DNA of 64,000 bases from Chloroflexota bacterium (lineage in GTDB: Bacteria > Chloroflexota > UBA6077 > FW602-bin22 > JAMCVK01): the NCBI GenBank assembly GCA_023475225.1, contig JAMCVK010000036.1, positions 90,164 to 154,163 of the forward strand, read 5' to 3'. A program made the position numbers and the translations under genes. Under the pieces are notes generated by a model that saw only the letters and a program-made list of their open reading frames with translations, did no database searches and was not told the origin of the DNA. Shown here in pieces: positions 51,221 through 59,555 of this stretch; the stretch's first letter is position 1, and every line of letters starts with the position of its first letter.

Positions 51221-52462
51221 TCAAATAACCAGCGGGATGCCCAGCCCCTTGCCACCGAGTGTCAGGGCCAGCCGCAGCGCCTCACGTCTCGATCCATGCG
51301 GTGCCAGCCACCATTGTTCAAACAGCACCTTTCCCCAGTGCCAGACCCGGCTCGGCTTGTATAGTTTCACTTGGGGCGAAGGTTCACTGTAGAAATTCCC
51401 ACTGGCAAACCCGGCCACACCGTGGCCCATCTCCAGCATTCAGTAACCGTCGCCAGCAAAAGTGGCAATGGGTGACTGGTCGTTCACTTGGGCAACGATC
51501 CGTCTGGCCACCGTCTCAGCTTGAGCGTGGGCGAACACACCAGCCTTGGGCAGCATCAGCGGTATATCGGGCTTCCAGCGACCTGGGATAGGGAGCGCCG
51601 TCACATCGCCCAGCGCATAGACATGCTCGTACCGGGTTGCCAGCGTGGCCCGATCCACCTGTACCCAGCCCACCTCATTCGCCAGAGCCGACTCGCGTAC
51701 AATGCGTGGACTTCGGTGCGGCGGGACAGCCACGAGCAAATCGTACTTGAACGGGTCCTTACCATCGAAGGTAAGTTTGCGGGTTTGCGGGTTGACGGCT
51801 GTCAGTTTGTGCAGCGGGTGAAAAGCGATTCCCTTCGCCTCAATCATCTGCCGGACGGCGGCGCCGAGCACTGGCCCTGCTACCGGCATCGGTTGAGGTT
51901 CAGGGGTAAATAGGTGTACCTCCACCCTGTCTCGCAGTCCACGCTTGCGGAAAAAGTCGGCCAGAAGCAGCACACCTTCGTGCGGCGCGCCGGGACATTT
52001 ATAAGGCAGCGCACTCACTACCAGGGTAACTGTCCCGCCATTAAACGTTTGCAGCGCATCGCGCAACTTTGCTGCACCATCAAAGGTGTAGAATGTGTGT
52101 GCCACGTCAGCCAGGCCAGGGATCACCTCAGGTGCAAGTTCAGCGCCCAGGGCAACGATGAGATAGTCATAGGTCAAGGTCTGCGTGCTCGTCTCCACGC
52201 TGCGGTTTGCCAGGTCGATGGACTGCGCTTCAGCCAGGACTATTTCGATGCCTGACCGCACTAGATGGCCCACGTCGCACGTGATCTGCTCCGGCTTCCG
52301 GTCGCCGGTCATCAGCCATAGGAATGAGGGGGCAAAAGTGTGCCGGGCGTTCTTCTCGACTAGCACGATACGATGCTCGCGCGGCAGACGCCGCCGCAGT
52401 TCATTAGCAGCGACCAGCCCACCGACACCACCACCCAAAATGACAACCGTTTTGCCAGCCAT
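51221..52462 (-). CDS. sulfide:quinone oxidoreductase-like flavoprotein with in-frame TGA (candidate selenocysteine)
   Basis: 413 codons if the TGA at 51442-51440 is read through. The first 340 residues have an FAD site (VVILGGGVGGLVAANEL), a redox-cysteine segment YKCPGAPHEG (Cys156) and LYALGD-type second FAD motif (YALGDVTALP). After the TGA the same frame continues 72 codons with clearly conserved family sequence (MGHGVAGFASGNFY, RVWHWGKVLFE). Family members have a redox cysteine here, in a context C-x2-E-x-G, so TGA stands at codon 341 where Cys is expected. Ribosome site GGAGGAG precedes the ATG. Either selenocysteine or a nonsense-mutated pseudogene; I favour Sec because of the hairpin downstream. 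Likely role is sulfide oxidation to quinone. Confidence 0.7.
51402..51436 (-). promoter_or_regulatory. bacterial SECIS-like hairpin after the in-frame TGA
   Basis: On the mRNA strand GGCCAC (51427-51422), loop GGT (51421-51419) and GTGGCC (51418-51413) form a perfect 6-bp stem. A lower stem CTGG/CCAG (51436-51433 with 51405-51402) surrounds it. Eighteen bases separate the TGA from the loop, and the loop begins with G. These values fall inside the bacterial SECIS rules I recall (loop 3-14 nt with an early G, 16-37 nt from UGA). Confidence 0.6.
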
Positions 52463-52589
52463 TGGTACTCCTCCCCTTCGTCAGAAAGTAATGCACTGGA
52501 ACCATAAGGCCTGTCCTGAGCTCACCGAAGGGCGCGAGGAGAGATCTTCGCGCCTTCATGGTTATGCTCTTCGCAGTCTGCTCTAAACT

Positions 52590-52922
52590 TTACAAGCTGA
52601 GATCGCGCTTCATTTCCTCGAACTGCTCTTTAGTGATTTCCCCTTTGGCGTAACGGCGTTTGAGGATGTCGAGCAGTGATTCGTTCGTGGGTGCATTGGT
52701 TCCTGGTTGTCCCGCGCCGCGCGCCAGGGATTGAACCAGCCAGACCACCCCAGCGATGATGAGCGCCCAGAACAAGAGCATTCCGATTCCGCCGACGAGC
52801 GGGAATCCCCATCCGCCCATCATCCACGGCCCCATCATTCCCCAGCCACGACCGTAGCCAGGTCCCCAACCGAAGGGGAAAAACAGGCTCATGCCCATGA
52901 TGAGCAGTACAACTCCGATCAC
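52590..52922 (-). CDS. membrane protein with SHOCT domain (Gly/Met/Trp-rich)
   Basis: 110 residues. Two hydrophobic segments flank a Gly/Trp/Met-rich stretch (GWGPGYGRGWGMMGPWMMGG), and the C-terminus is a SHOCT motif (LLDILKRRYAKGEITKEQFEEMK). It lies between a small Cys/His-rich SHOCT protein and the flavoprotein gene on one strand. The Met-rich loop could bind soft metals, but this is speculation. The SHOCT helices are nearly identical to those of the next upstream gene, suggesting the two proteins interact or duplicated. Confidence 0.78.
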   Translation of the reverse strand: MIGVVLLIMGMSLFFPFGWGPGYGRGWGMMGPWMMGGWGFPLVGGIGMLLFWALIIAGVVWLVQSLARGAGQPGTNAPTNESLLDILKRRYAKGEITKEQFEEMKRDLSL

Positions 52923-52964
52923 TATAGCCCAGGCAGTTTTATTCGTCGTATGCTTCTCCTTTCA

Positions 52965-53183
52965 TTAGTGGTGTCCACATTCAGCGGTAGATGCCACAGT
53001 AGAAGTGGCATCCGACACACCCAATACATGTTTCATTTCCTCGAACTGCTCACGGCTGATTTCACCCAGCGCATAGCGTCGTTTGAGGATGTCGAGCAGC
53101 GATTCGTTCAGCGTCACGTTCGCTTGCGTTGTTTGCGCAGCGTGTTCCGAATGATCCATCCCGTGCATCATCATACAACACAT
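52965..53183 (-). CDS. small Cys/His/Met-rich protein with SHOCT domain
   Basis: 72 residues from the ATG at 53183, with GGAGGAG five bases upstream; the longer frame is not supported. The N-terminus MCCMMMHGMDHSEHA and C-terminus AECGHH are dense in Cys, Met and His, a pattern of copper or other soft-metal binding. Between them lies a SHOCT motif (LLDILKRRYALGEISREQFEEMK). No transmembrane segment is apparent. It heads the group with the second SHOCT protein and the SQR-like gene, behind a promoter with an AT-rich operator, consistent with metal or sulfide stress control. Confidence 0.72.
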   Translation of the reverse strand: MCCMMMHGMDHSEHAAQTTQANVTLNESLLDILKRRYALGEISREQFEEMKHVLGVSDATSTVASTAECGHH

Positions 53184-53506
53184 TATTGCTCCTCCATCTC
53201 TGGTACGGAGCGCCAGGTCCAAGGATCCGGCGCTTCGCCCGCACGCTCTTACCACTGTTGGTGGATAATTATAATGAGGCATTGTGAGGATTTTATGAAG
53301 GAGTGATGCGGAGTCTATGAAGAAGTGCCTTTCTTCGATATCCTTTCGAATATTAGAATCTAAGAATATTTTATAGCATTGTTCGACTCTTGTCAAAACA
53401 ACGGGGCTGAAGGCTCATCCCTTGCAGTGAAAATTCAAGGGGTCGATTCTTTCACTCTGACTGCATCTTCAGATGAGCGAAGGGGATAAAGCAGGAGGTA
53501 GGCTGA
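53184..53506. other. upstream region of the SHOCT/SQR-like gene group
   Basis: About 320 bases without a gene. It holds the promoter/operator at 53348-53396 and an untranslated leader of about 180 bases. Towards the torD end a weak stem CCCTTG/CAAGGG occurs around 53419-53442. Confidence 0.5.
53348..53396 (-). promoter_or_regulatory. promoter with AT-rich operator for SHOCT/SQR-like group
   Basis: Minus strand -35 TTGACA (53396-53391), 17-base spacer, -10 TAAAAT (53373-53368). Around the predicted start (near 53361) are a near-perfect dyad TTAGAATCTAA (53353-53363) and two direct copies of GAATATT (53348 and 53364), 16 bases apart. This suits an ArsR- or CsoR-like repressor, which I cannot identify. 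Confidence 0.65.
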
Positions 53507-54274
53507 TTAGAGGAAGGAAGACCAATTCTCAATCTCGCTGACATCAGAGCAGACAAAATCGGCTGTTAAGTCGGCCATGGCGGCATAGAAGGGATGCCGC
53601 GTAGACCCCTTCACCTTACCACAAAAGAGAACCACCCAGGGCGATAGATGTTGGCTAAGGAACTTCCGCTGCCGTTCGAGGCAGGCGATGGCCGCCTCAA
53701 CATCGCCCAGGTTCCAGGATTCCGCCTCCCGACTACAGAGATGCTGCATAAATTGCAGCTCTAAGCCGATGTGATCCGGGGGTAACTCCTCGCTTACCTC
53801 CAGGCCGGCCTCAAGGTACTGCTGCCTGGCTGCCACTGTGGAGTCGCCCCAAAGTAAGCCCTTCACAGGACCAGCTGGAGACGGGTACCCCAGTCCGCTG
53901 TCCCTTAAGCCCCCGCTATCGGTATATACCGACTGGTAGGGGGATACGCAACCCGGTCCCACAAAGAGCCGCGTGTACTCTACCTCCAGCTCCTCTTGTA
54001 ACTTCAGCTCATTTCTAACCCTCAGACACGCCTCCAGCTCAGCAAGATAGGGTATAGACATACCGCAGAGGCGCAGCGCCGTAACGACGCCCCCTAGCCC
54101 ATGGAGAAGATGGCTGGAAGGTTTCTCAGCGTAAATAGTCGCCAGAAAATTGTAAATACTGCTCCTGGCCAGGGCGAAGTCCCTTAGGGTGATAAGCTCA
54201 CCCTCTGGCCCAGCCACATCCCCCGAGCCTTTGGGCATCTCCAGTTCTCGCTTAGGCTTTATAGACCTTAACAC
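53507..54274 (-). CDS. TorD/DmsD-family molybdoenzyme chaperone
   Basis: 255 residues, almost all helical. Family features are a Leu-rich N-terminal helix bundle starting at ARSSIYNFLATIYAEKP, the VEYTRLFVGPG segment, and PPDHIGLELQFMQHL with the D-H-I-x-x-E-L pattern. Such chaperones bind the Tat signal of their partner enzyme and help insert the molybdenum cofactor. The gene follows and overlaps the catalytic-subunit gene by 23 bases; the GTG at 54274 has AAGGAGG just upstream, and an ATG at 54238 is the alternative start. Confidence 0.87.
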   Translation of the reverse strand: MLRSIKPKRELEMPKGSGDVAGPEGELITLRDFALARSSIYNFLATIYAEKPSSHLLHGLGGVVTALRLCGMSIPYLAELEACLRVRNELKLQEELEVEYTRLFVGPGCVSPYQSVYTDSGGLRDSGLGYPSPAGPVKGLLWGDSTVAARQQYLEAGLEVSEELPPDHIGLELQFMQHLCSREAESWNLGDVEAAIACLERQRKFLSQHLSPWVVLFCGKVKGSTRHPFYAAMADLTADFVCSDVSEIENWSSFL

Positions 54275-56645
54275 AGACCTCCTTATGCAGAGCCATGCCA
54301 GATATGGGATCGCATTTGGTCAGATTGAACTGACCATCGGCCGTGCCCTTGCCCCTGGCCACCTTACCGAAGCCCCAGTGGCCAAAGCCATGCTGCCAAC
54401 CTACCACCTCGGGATGGACGCCCTGTGTTACCCTGGCGATGGCTTTATCCTTGCCATAGGGAGATTCCACCCAAACCTTATCCCCATCTTTGATGCCCAG
54501 CCTCTCCGCCGTCTTAGCGTTGATAGCCAGACGATTCCAGCTCTGCAACTCCATCAAGTAGGGATTGTTGAAGGTTCGGGAATGCGTGTGGTGTGTCTCC
54601 TTCCAGTTGATAAGGTAGAGGGGATATTTATCGTCAGGGAGCCAGTCTCGTGGCGTATAGACAGGTAGGCCGTTCACCGGCTCGCCCTTTATATCCTTCT
54701 TAGCAGCAAGGCTCTCCGAGAAGAGCTCACACTTGCCAGAAGGGGTACCAAGGCCCTTGTAAACCTTATCTCCCACCTTCACACCCACGAATTTACCGTC
54801 TTTATCCTTAACTGTACCCGTCTTCGCCTGCACAACCGCCCCTTCAGGCATCTTCACTTCGGTCTTATGTTTCTCGTACTGTGTTCCCTTAGCGTCCATC
54901 CACACTGCCCCTGGCAGGGCCTGGAGCTGCTCCAGGGTGATCTTAGCCGAGCCACCCTGGATCATCTTGCTGATGTAATCCTCATAGCGGAGGTTAGCGA
55001 AGAAGGGTTTACCCTCCGCATCCTTGAGCCCTAAGCGCTTGCCCAGCTCGATAACGACATCGTACTCCGGAATCTGTCCGAAGATGGGCTTCACCACCGG
55101 CTGACGCAGGGTCACCACCGGCCAGGTCACCCATTGTCCAATAACCTCATATCGCTCCAAATAGGTCGTGCCGGGGAGGACGATGTCGGCCATTTCAGCC
55201 GTCTCGCTGAGAAAGGTATCCACGACCACCACGTACTCCAGCTTCTTGAGGGCTTCGATGACATTGTTCGTACCTGGGACAGAGAGCACAAGGTTCTGAA
55301 AAATGATCATAGCCATCTTAGGCTGGTAAGGGCCCTTACCATCGAGGATGCGATTGACGATCTCAGTGTAGACGCCGGAGGCATGTCCCATTGGAAAGTC
55401 CTTAAGTCCATCCAGCCTGGGCTTAGCGGTCTTCTTCACCTTGATCGGTGGATGAGCCCCACCTCCCTTGTTGGGGATAAGAAGAGTACCTGGCTTATCG
55501 ATGTTACCCGTGAGCGCTGCCAGGGCAGCGATAGCCCGGCCACCCTGAACTGCATTAGAATGCTGTCCCGGACCAGACCAGGCATCAACGACAGCCGGCT
55601 TAGTGGTAGCAAACTCCCGGGCGAGACGTCTGATAGTGCCAGCCGGCACACTGGTGATTTTCTCCGCCCATTCCGGCGTCTTATCTTTAACATAATCCTT
55701 GAATTGGTCGAAACCAACCACCCAGTCAGCGATGAACTGCTGGTCATATAGGTTTGCTTCGATGATCACATTGGCCATAGCCAGGGCGAGAGCCCCATCG
55801 GTAGAGGGTCGAATGGGAATCCACTCGTGGGCCTTGGCCGCGGTGAAGCTGAGATAAGGATCCACCACCACCATCTTGGCTCCATTTTCGATGCCACGCA
55901 TAATGGTGCGAGGTAAATGAGCCCACTTGGTGGCCGAGAGGGGATTCCAGCCAAAGAAAAGGATATATCTAGCGTTCACTGTATCACCCAGAGGACGGTC
56001 ATGGCCAAGGACAGCCTTGAAGGAGGCCTTGCGGGAGACATCGCAGAGGTTGGAATGCATGCTGTAGTTAGGAGTGCCATACAGATCGCAAAGGTCGGCC
56101 TGGATATCAGTGAAGCTAGAATCCTCAGTGAACCAGAGCAGGGTATGGGCCTCACCAGCATCACGCAGAGATTTAAGCTTGCTGGCAATCTCAGTCAAAG
56201 CCTCATCCCAAGAGATCTCCTTCCACTTGGGATCCACACCTCTGCCTTTCTGGGGGTTAGTGCGTTTGAGCGGTTTCTTCAGCCTGTCCGGATCGTAAAG
56301 GGTGAAAATGCCCGCATTGCCCTTGGGGCACATGGCCGCCCCCTCGCCCTTATGAGCCAAATAGTCTGCGGATGCGTTGGAAACACCGATGGGGTTGGCC
56401 GGGTTGGGTTTTATGGCTACCACTCGACCGTTCAACACGTTACAAAGGATACCGGTGGTGCCACCACACATATGACAACAGGTGGGGATCCACACCCCCT
56501 CCGCTCGGCTCAAGTCCTCCACAGGGGCAGAGGCAACCCTCGTTACTAAAGGGGTAAAGCGGCTGCCCACAGCGACAAATCCAGCCATGGCGGCCGACAA
56601 TTCCAGGAACTGGCGACGCGTAAGCTTGCGCGGCTCCATATCCAT
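54252..56645 (-). CDS. CISM-family molybdopterin oxidoreductase, catalytic subunit (Psr/Phs/Arr/Ttr-like)
   Basis: 797 residues, exported by Tat (LTRRQFLEL at 8-16). The N-terminal cluster region reads CCHMCGGTTGILC (56-68) with the fourth ligand in MCPKG (Cys106): the third canonical cysteine position (64) is threonine, while extra cysteines sit at 56 and 68. A cysteine in SNLCDVSR (Cys201) is the likely Mo ligand, as in polysulfide/thiosulfate and arsenate reductases. The molybdopterin-dinucleotide domain ends the protein. With the Fe-S and NrfD subunits it forms a quinol-coupled periplasmic reductase. Substrate may be polysulfide, thiosulfate, tetrathionate or arsenate; motifs do not decide. 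Confidence 0.88.
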   Translation of the reverse strand: MDMEPRKLTRRQFLELSAAMAGFVAVGSRFTPLVTRVASAPVEDLSRAEGVWIPTCCHMCGGTTGILCNVLNGRVVAIKPNPANPIGVSNASADYLAHKGEGAAMCPKGNAGIFTLYDPDRLKKPLKRTNPQKGRGVDPKWKEISWDEALTEIASKLKSLRDAGEAHTLLWFTEDSSFTDIQADLCDLYGTPNYSMHSNLCDVSRKASFKAVLGHDRPLGDTVNARYILFFGWNPLSATKWAHLPRTIMRGIENGAKMVVVDPYLSFTAAKAHEWIPIRPSTDGALALAMANVIIEANLYDQQFIADWVVGFDQFKDYVKDKTPEWAEKITSVPAGTIRRLAREFATTKPAVVDAWSGPGQHSNAVQGGRAIAALAALTGNIDKPGTLLIPNKGGGAHPPIKVKKTAKPRLDGLKDFPMGHASGVYTEIVNRILDGKGPYQPKMAMIIFQNLVLSVPGTNNVIEALKKLEYVVVVDTFLSETAEMADIVLPGTTYLERYEVIGQWVTWPVVTLRQPVVKPIFGQIPEYDVVIELGKRLGLKDAEGKPFFANLRYEDYISKMIQGGSAKITLEQLQALPGAVWMDAKGTQYEKHKTEVKMPEGAVVQAKTGTVKDKDGKFVGVKVGDKVYKGLGTPSGKCELFSESLAAKKDIKGEPVNGLPVYTPRDWLPDDKYPLYLINWKETHHTHSRTFNNPYLMELQSWNRLAINAKTAERLGIKDGDKVWVESPYGKDKAIARVTQGVHPEVVGWQHGFGHWGFGKVARGKGTADGQFNLTKCDPISGMALHKEVCVKVYKA

Positions 56646-56651
56646 AACCTC

Positions 56652-57659
56652 CTAATTGAGCGGGATCATCTGTCCACCAACTACGGTGACATAGCGCATG
56701 ACGTAGATGCCAACTAGCACCAGCAGGGAAGCCGCCGATAGGGCGAACATGTTTCTATTCAGCTTCGGCATAACCAGAATGACCAGCGGCAGAAACAAGC
56801 CGAGCAACAGCTCTACCCCTAAGAAGAGCGGCGCAAAACTGCCCCGCAACAGTAGCATGGCGGCCGCGTAGTCATCAGGACGAGAGGCCGTAAGCACTAA
56901 CACTTCGGAGAGGATGAATAAGAAATCAAGCAGGATGAACCCAGCTAGGATCTTCCCTAGATCACGGATGACGTCATCTGTCACCTTGGGGAAGTACTTG
57001 GTGACCAGCGGGTTATCACCCCATAGCCTCTCCTTAAGGACACAGACCACGATCAGGAGGGCTGTGCCCGAAACCATGGCCGACACCAGAAAGTACATGG
57101 GCATCAAGGAGACGTTCCACATGGCCCGCCCTTGCCCCAGACCAACAATAAAACCGGTGTAGCCATGCACCATGATGGCTAGCGGAATGCCCAGGCTACC
57201 GAAGAACTTCATCAGGGCCTCAGCCTTAGGGTCATGATACGCCATCACCCCTTCGGCCAAGCTACGGCCTCCGCCGAAGATGGGAAGCGCCGGTCCCTCC
57301 ACCTGATAAATGAAGTAGAGATAGATCAAACAGTTGATGGGATAAAGGATGAGTAGAAAGGTACCCCAGGTCACTGGTGACCTGAAGTTGAACATATAGA
57401 GAAGATGTATGAAGCGCAGGGGCTGCTCTAGGTCAATGAGCAGAAATAGAGGGGCGATGATCAACACGATGGGAGCAAGGATAGCCCCCACCCGACCGGC
57501 GGCCTTGAATCTCTCCAGGCCGAAGACGTAGGCCAGAGTAGAGATAAGAAAGGAGGCCGCGCTGACACCTGTGAGGAAAAAGTAGGTAGCTATATTGCTC
57601 TTAAGGGGTACGATATGGGGCACGTTATAGACCACGGTCACTAAATCACGAGGGTCCAT
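56652..57659 (-). CDS. NrfD/PsrC-family membrane anchor subunit
   Basis: 335 residues with eight to nine transmembrane helices. The start YNVPHIVPLKSNIATYFFLTG and PLFLLIDLEQPLRF are characteristic of NrfD/PsrC proteins, which bind menaquinone at the periplasmic face and carry no heme. It lies between the Fe-S subunit gene (24-base gap) and the catalytic gene (6-base gap). Order Fe-S, membrane, catalytic is the same as ttrBCA. Confidence 0.9.
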   Translation of the reverse strand: MDPRDLVTVVYNVPHIVPLKSNIATYFFLTGVSAASFLISTLAYVFGLERFKAAGRVGAILAPIVLIIAPLFLLIDLEQPLRFIHLLYMFNFRSPVTWGTFLLILYPINCLIYLYFIYQVEGPALPIFGGGRSLAEGVMAYHDPKAEALMKFFGSLGIPLAIMVHGYTGFIVGLGQGRAMWNVSLMPMYFLVSAMVSGTALLIVVCVLKERLWGDNPLVTKYFPKVTDDVIRDLGKILAGFILLDFLFILSEVLVLTASRPDDYAAAMLLLRGSFAPLFLGVELLLGLFLPLVILVMPKLNRNMFALSAASLLVLVGIYVMRYVTVVGGQMIPLN

Positions 57660-57683
57660 CTTGTTACACCTCCCTAATCTCCC

Positions 57684-58412
57684 TTACCTAATAGGTTGAT
57701 TGCTGGCGAGACGATAGTCATAGAACCGATCGGCGTAGGAGAGTCCCTCAAGGATCTTGTACCTCTCCCGAACGTCTTCCTCACTCAGACCCACCTCCTC
57801 TTTAAGATCCCGATGATAGTAGCGGATGTACTGGGGATCGGTGCCGCGTCTGTCCATAACGAATTGATCGGGAAAGATGTAAAAGACCTGAGGCTCAGTG
57901 CCACTATCCGGTTTGAAGGGGCTCACCGGATTGGTGGCAATGAGTTTAGAGACCTCACTCTGCGGGTCATTCATATCACCAAAGGTGCGCGCCTTAGTCA
58001 TGCAGGTTTCGACGCAGGCCGGCTGTTGCCCCCTTTCCACCCGGTGGACACAGAAGGTGCACTTCTCCACCACCTTGCGGACAGGGTTGACGAAACGGGC
58101 ATCGTAAGGACAAGAAGCGATGCAATACTTGCAGCCGATACAGCGATCGTAATCGACAAGCACAATGCCATCCTCCCGCTGATAGGAGGCTTGCACCGGG
58201 CAGTTCTGCACGCAGATGGGCCTGGCGCAATGGTTACATAGCGATGGTAGAGACAACTTACGTACGTTGGGATATTCCCCCTTCTCTACTTGCTTGACCC
58301 ACGCCCGAAAGGTGGCGATGGGGACGTTATTCTCCTGTTTACAGGCTACAGAGCAGGCGTGACAACCCACACAACGGCGCAAGTCGATGACCATCACATA
58401 TCTTTTTGCCAT
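57684..58412 (-). CDS. four-cluster Fe-S electron transfer subunit (PsrB/TtrB-like)
   Basis: 242 residues from the ATG at 58412, seven bases after AAGGAGG. Four cysteine groups typical of CISM beta subunits: CVGCHACSVACKQEN, CNHCARPICVQNCP, CIGCKYCIASCPYDAR and CTFCVHRVERGQQPACVETC. They conduct electrons between the NrfD-type subunit and the molybdenum subunit. No signal peptide is present, so it is probably exported together with the Tat-bearing catalytic subunit. It is the first gene of the four-gene reductase operon. Confidence 0.92.
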   Translation of the reverse strand: MAKRYVMVIDLRRCVGCHACSVACKQENNVPIATFRAWVKQVEKGEYPNVRKLSLPSLCNHCARPICVQNCPVQASYQREDGIVLVDYDRCIGCKYCIASCPYDARFVNPVRKVVEKCTFCVHRVERGQQPACVETCMTKARTFGDMNDPQSEVSKLIATNPVSPFKPDSGTEPQVFYIFPDQFVMDRRGTDPQYIRYYHRDLKEEVGLSEEDVRERYKILEGLSYADRFYDYRLASNQPIR

Positions 58413-58448
58413 ACTAATCCCTCCTTCGCTGTGCTGGAGAACTCTCAC

Positions 58449-58883
58449 AGAGAGATCTCTTCTTCGCCCTGAGGTGATTCTAAAACAGACACCTGTTTTC
58501 GTCTGTCGGGAAAAGCCTGGGATTTGAGGCCAGAGTCGTCGGGGAAAACGCTACTTTATAACACGACTGGAGGAAAAAACCTGACATAGCCTAAGAGGTT
58601 ACCCAATCGTGGGGGGATACCTTACCGAGGAATAAGGAGGCAAGCGGGGGGACGAGCCCCCGCGCTACATCCTCTTAAAGGGGGTAGTCCAGAAGGGGGA
58701 TCACCCCCTTCTGGGAGGGTTCTAGGGCTCCGCCCTAGCTTCACTCCCCCCTCTCCCGCAAAGCGGGAGAGGGGGCCAGGGGGTGAGGGCACCCCACAAA
58801 AAAGCCCGCAGGGCTACTTTGAGTCCCCTGCGGGGGTTTGGGGGAGAGCTTCAACGCTCTCAAAAACGATACTGCTCTAGGGG
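58449..58883. other. intergenic region upstream of reductase operon
   Basis: No gene is seen. From about 58640 onward it is filled by the dispersed repeat; the first 190 bases should contain the promoter of the reductase operon, but no clear hexamers were found by eye. Confidence 0.5.
58640..58870. repeat. dispersed G/C-rich intergenic repeat, copy 4
   Basis: It contains GCGGGGGGACGAGCCCCCGC, then the modules GGCTCCGCCCTAGC, CTCTCCCGCAAAGCGGGAGAG and CCCCTGCGGGGGTTTGGGGG in the same order as at 45520-45660. The end AGCTTCAACGCTCTC also parallels the ends of the other copies. Compensating base changes keep the stems paired (ACGAAGT versus GCAAAGC in the loop flanks). Confidence 0.7.
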
Positions 58884-59555
58884 TTAAGGGTCTGGGCGCA
58901 ACAACCCTTGCTGCATAGCATATCTGACCAAGTCCGCCCGGCTGCGTAGCCCCAACTTACGCATCAGCCGGGCCTTGTAGGTCTCCACCGTCTTGAGACT
59001 CAAAAAGAGCCGATCAGCTACTTGCTGGTTGGTATAACCATGGGCGAGGAAGCGCAGTACCTCCCGTTCCCGCTCACTAAGGGCTGTATAACCAGCCGGC
59101 GTGGTGGCTCTCTTCTCTCTGCCCAATTCCTTCCGGAGCAGGTCCCCAACCAACACCTTTGTTAGGGCCGGATGGAGGAAGATTTCACCCCGTTGGACGG
59201 CCCGAATGGCTGCAAGAAGCTCCGTATCTGCCCCCTTCTTGAGGGTGTAGCCTGCAGCCCCCGCTCGCAGCGCCTCACGCAGGTAGCTCTCGTCATCGTA
59301 CATACTGAGGATGAGGATCTTAACCTCCGGACAGCGCCTCTTAAGATGATGAATGGCCTCCAGGCCGCCCATTCCGGGCATGCTGAGGTCTAAAAGGAGG
59401 ACGTCTGGACGCAGCACGTCGGCCTTCTCCAGGGCCTCTGCACCATCGCCCGCCTCACCAACCACCTCCATGTCCGGCTGAGCATTCAGGAGCAAATGCA
59501 GGCCAGCACGCAGCACAGCGTGATCATCCGCTATAAGGAGACGGATCTTAGCCAT
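58884..59555 (-). CDS. NarL/FixJ-family response regulator
   Basis: 223 residues from the ATG at 59555, eight bases after GGAGG and overlapping the kinase stop. Receiver domain with DD at 10-11 and phosphoacceptor Asp56 (VLLLDLSMP); LuxR helix-turn-helix near the C-terminus (LSEREREVLRFLAHGYTNQQVA). It pairs with the kinase just upstream. It probably controls the molybdoenzyme operon downstream, whose first gene lies about 470 bases further on the same strand. It resembles the regulator next to dsrA. Confidence 0.9.
   Translation of the reverse strand: MAKIRLLIADDHAVLRAGLHLLLNAQPDMEVVGEAGDGAEALEKADVLRPDVLLLDLSMPGMGGLEAIHHLKRRCPEVKILILSMYDDESYLREALRAGAAGYTLKKGADTELLAAIRAVQRGEIFLHPALTKVLVGDLLRKELGREKRATTPAGYTALSEREREVLRFLAHGYTNQQVADRLFLSLKTVETYKARLMRKLGLRSRADLVRYAMQQGLLRPDP

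Noticed and set aside
51221-51439. Separate 72-residue gene starting at the ATG just after the TGA
   Set aside because: It has no ribosome site of its own and reads as the in-frame C-terminus of the upstream flavoprotein, so it is treated as part of that gene.
54252-56645. Naming the molybdoenzyme as formate dehydrogenase or nitrate reductase
   Set aside because: There is no Sec/Cys-His formate dehydrogenase motif, and the Mo ligand candidate is a cysteine with NrfD and TorD partners, which points to the Psr/Arr/Ttr group; the exact substrate is left open.
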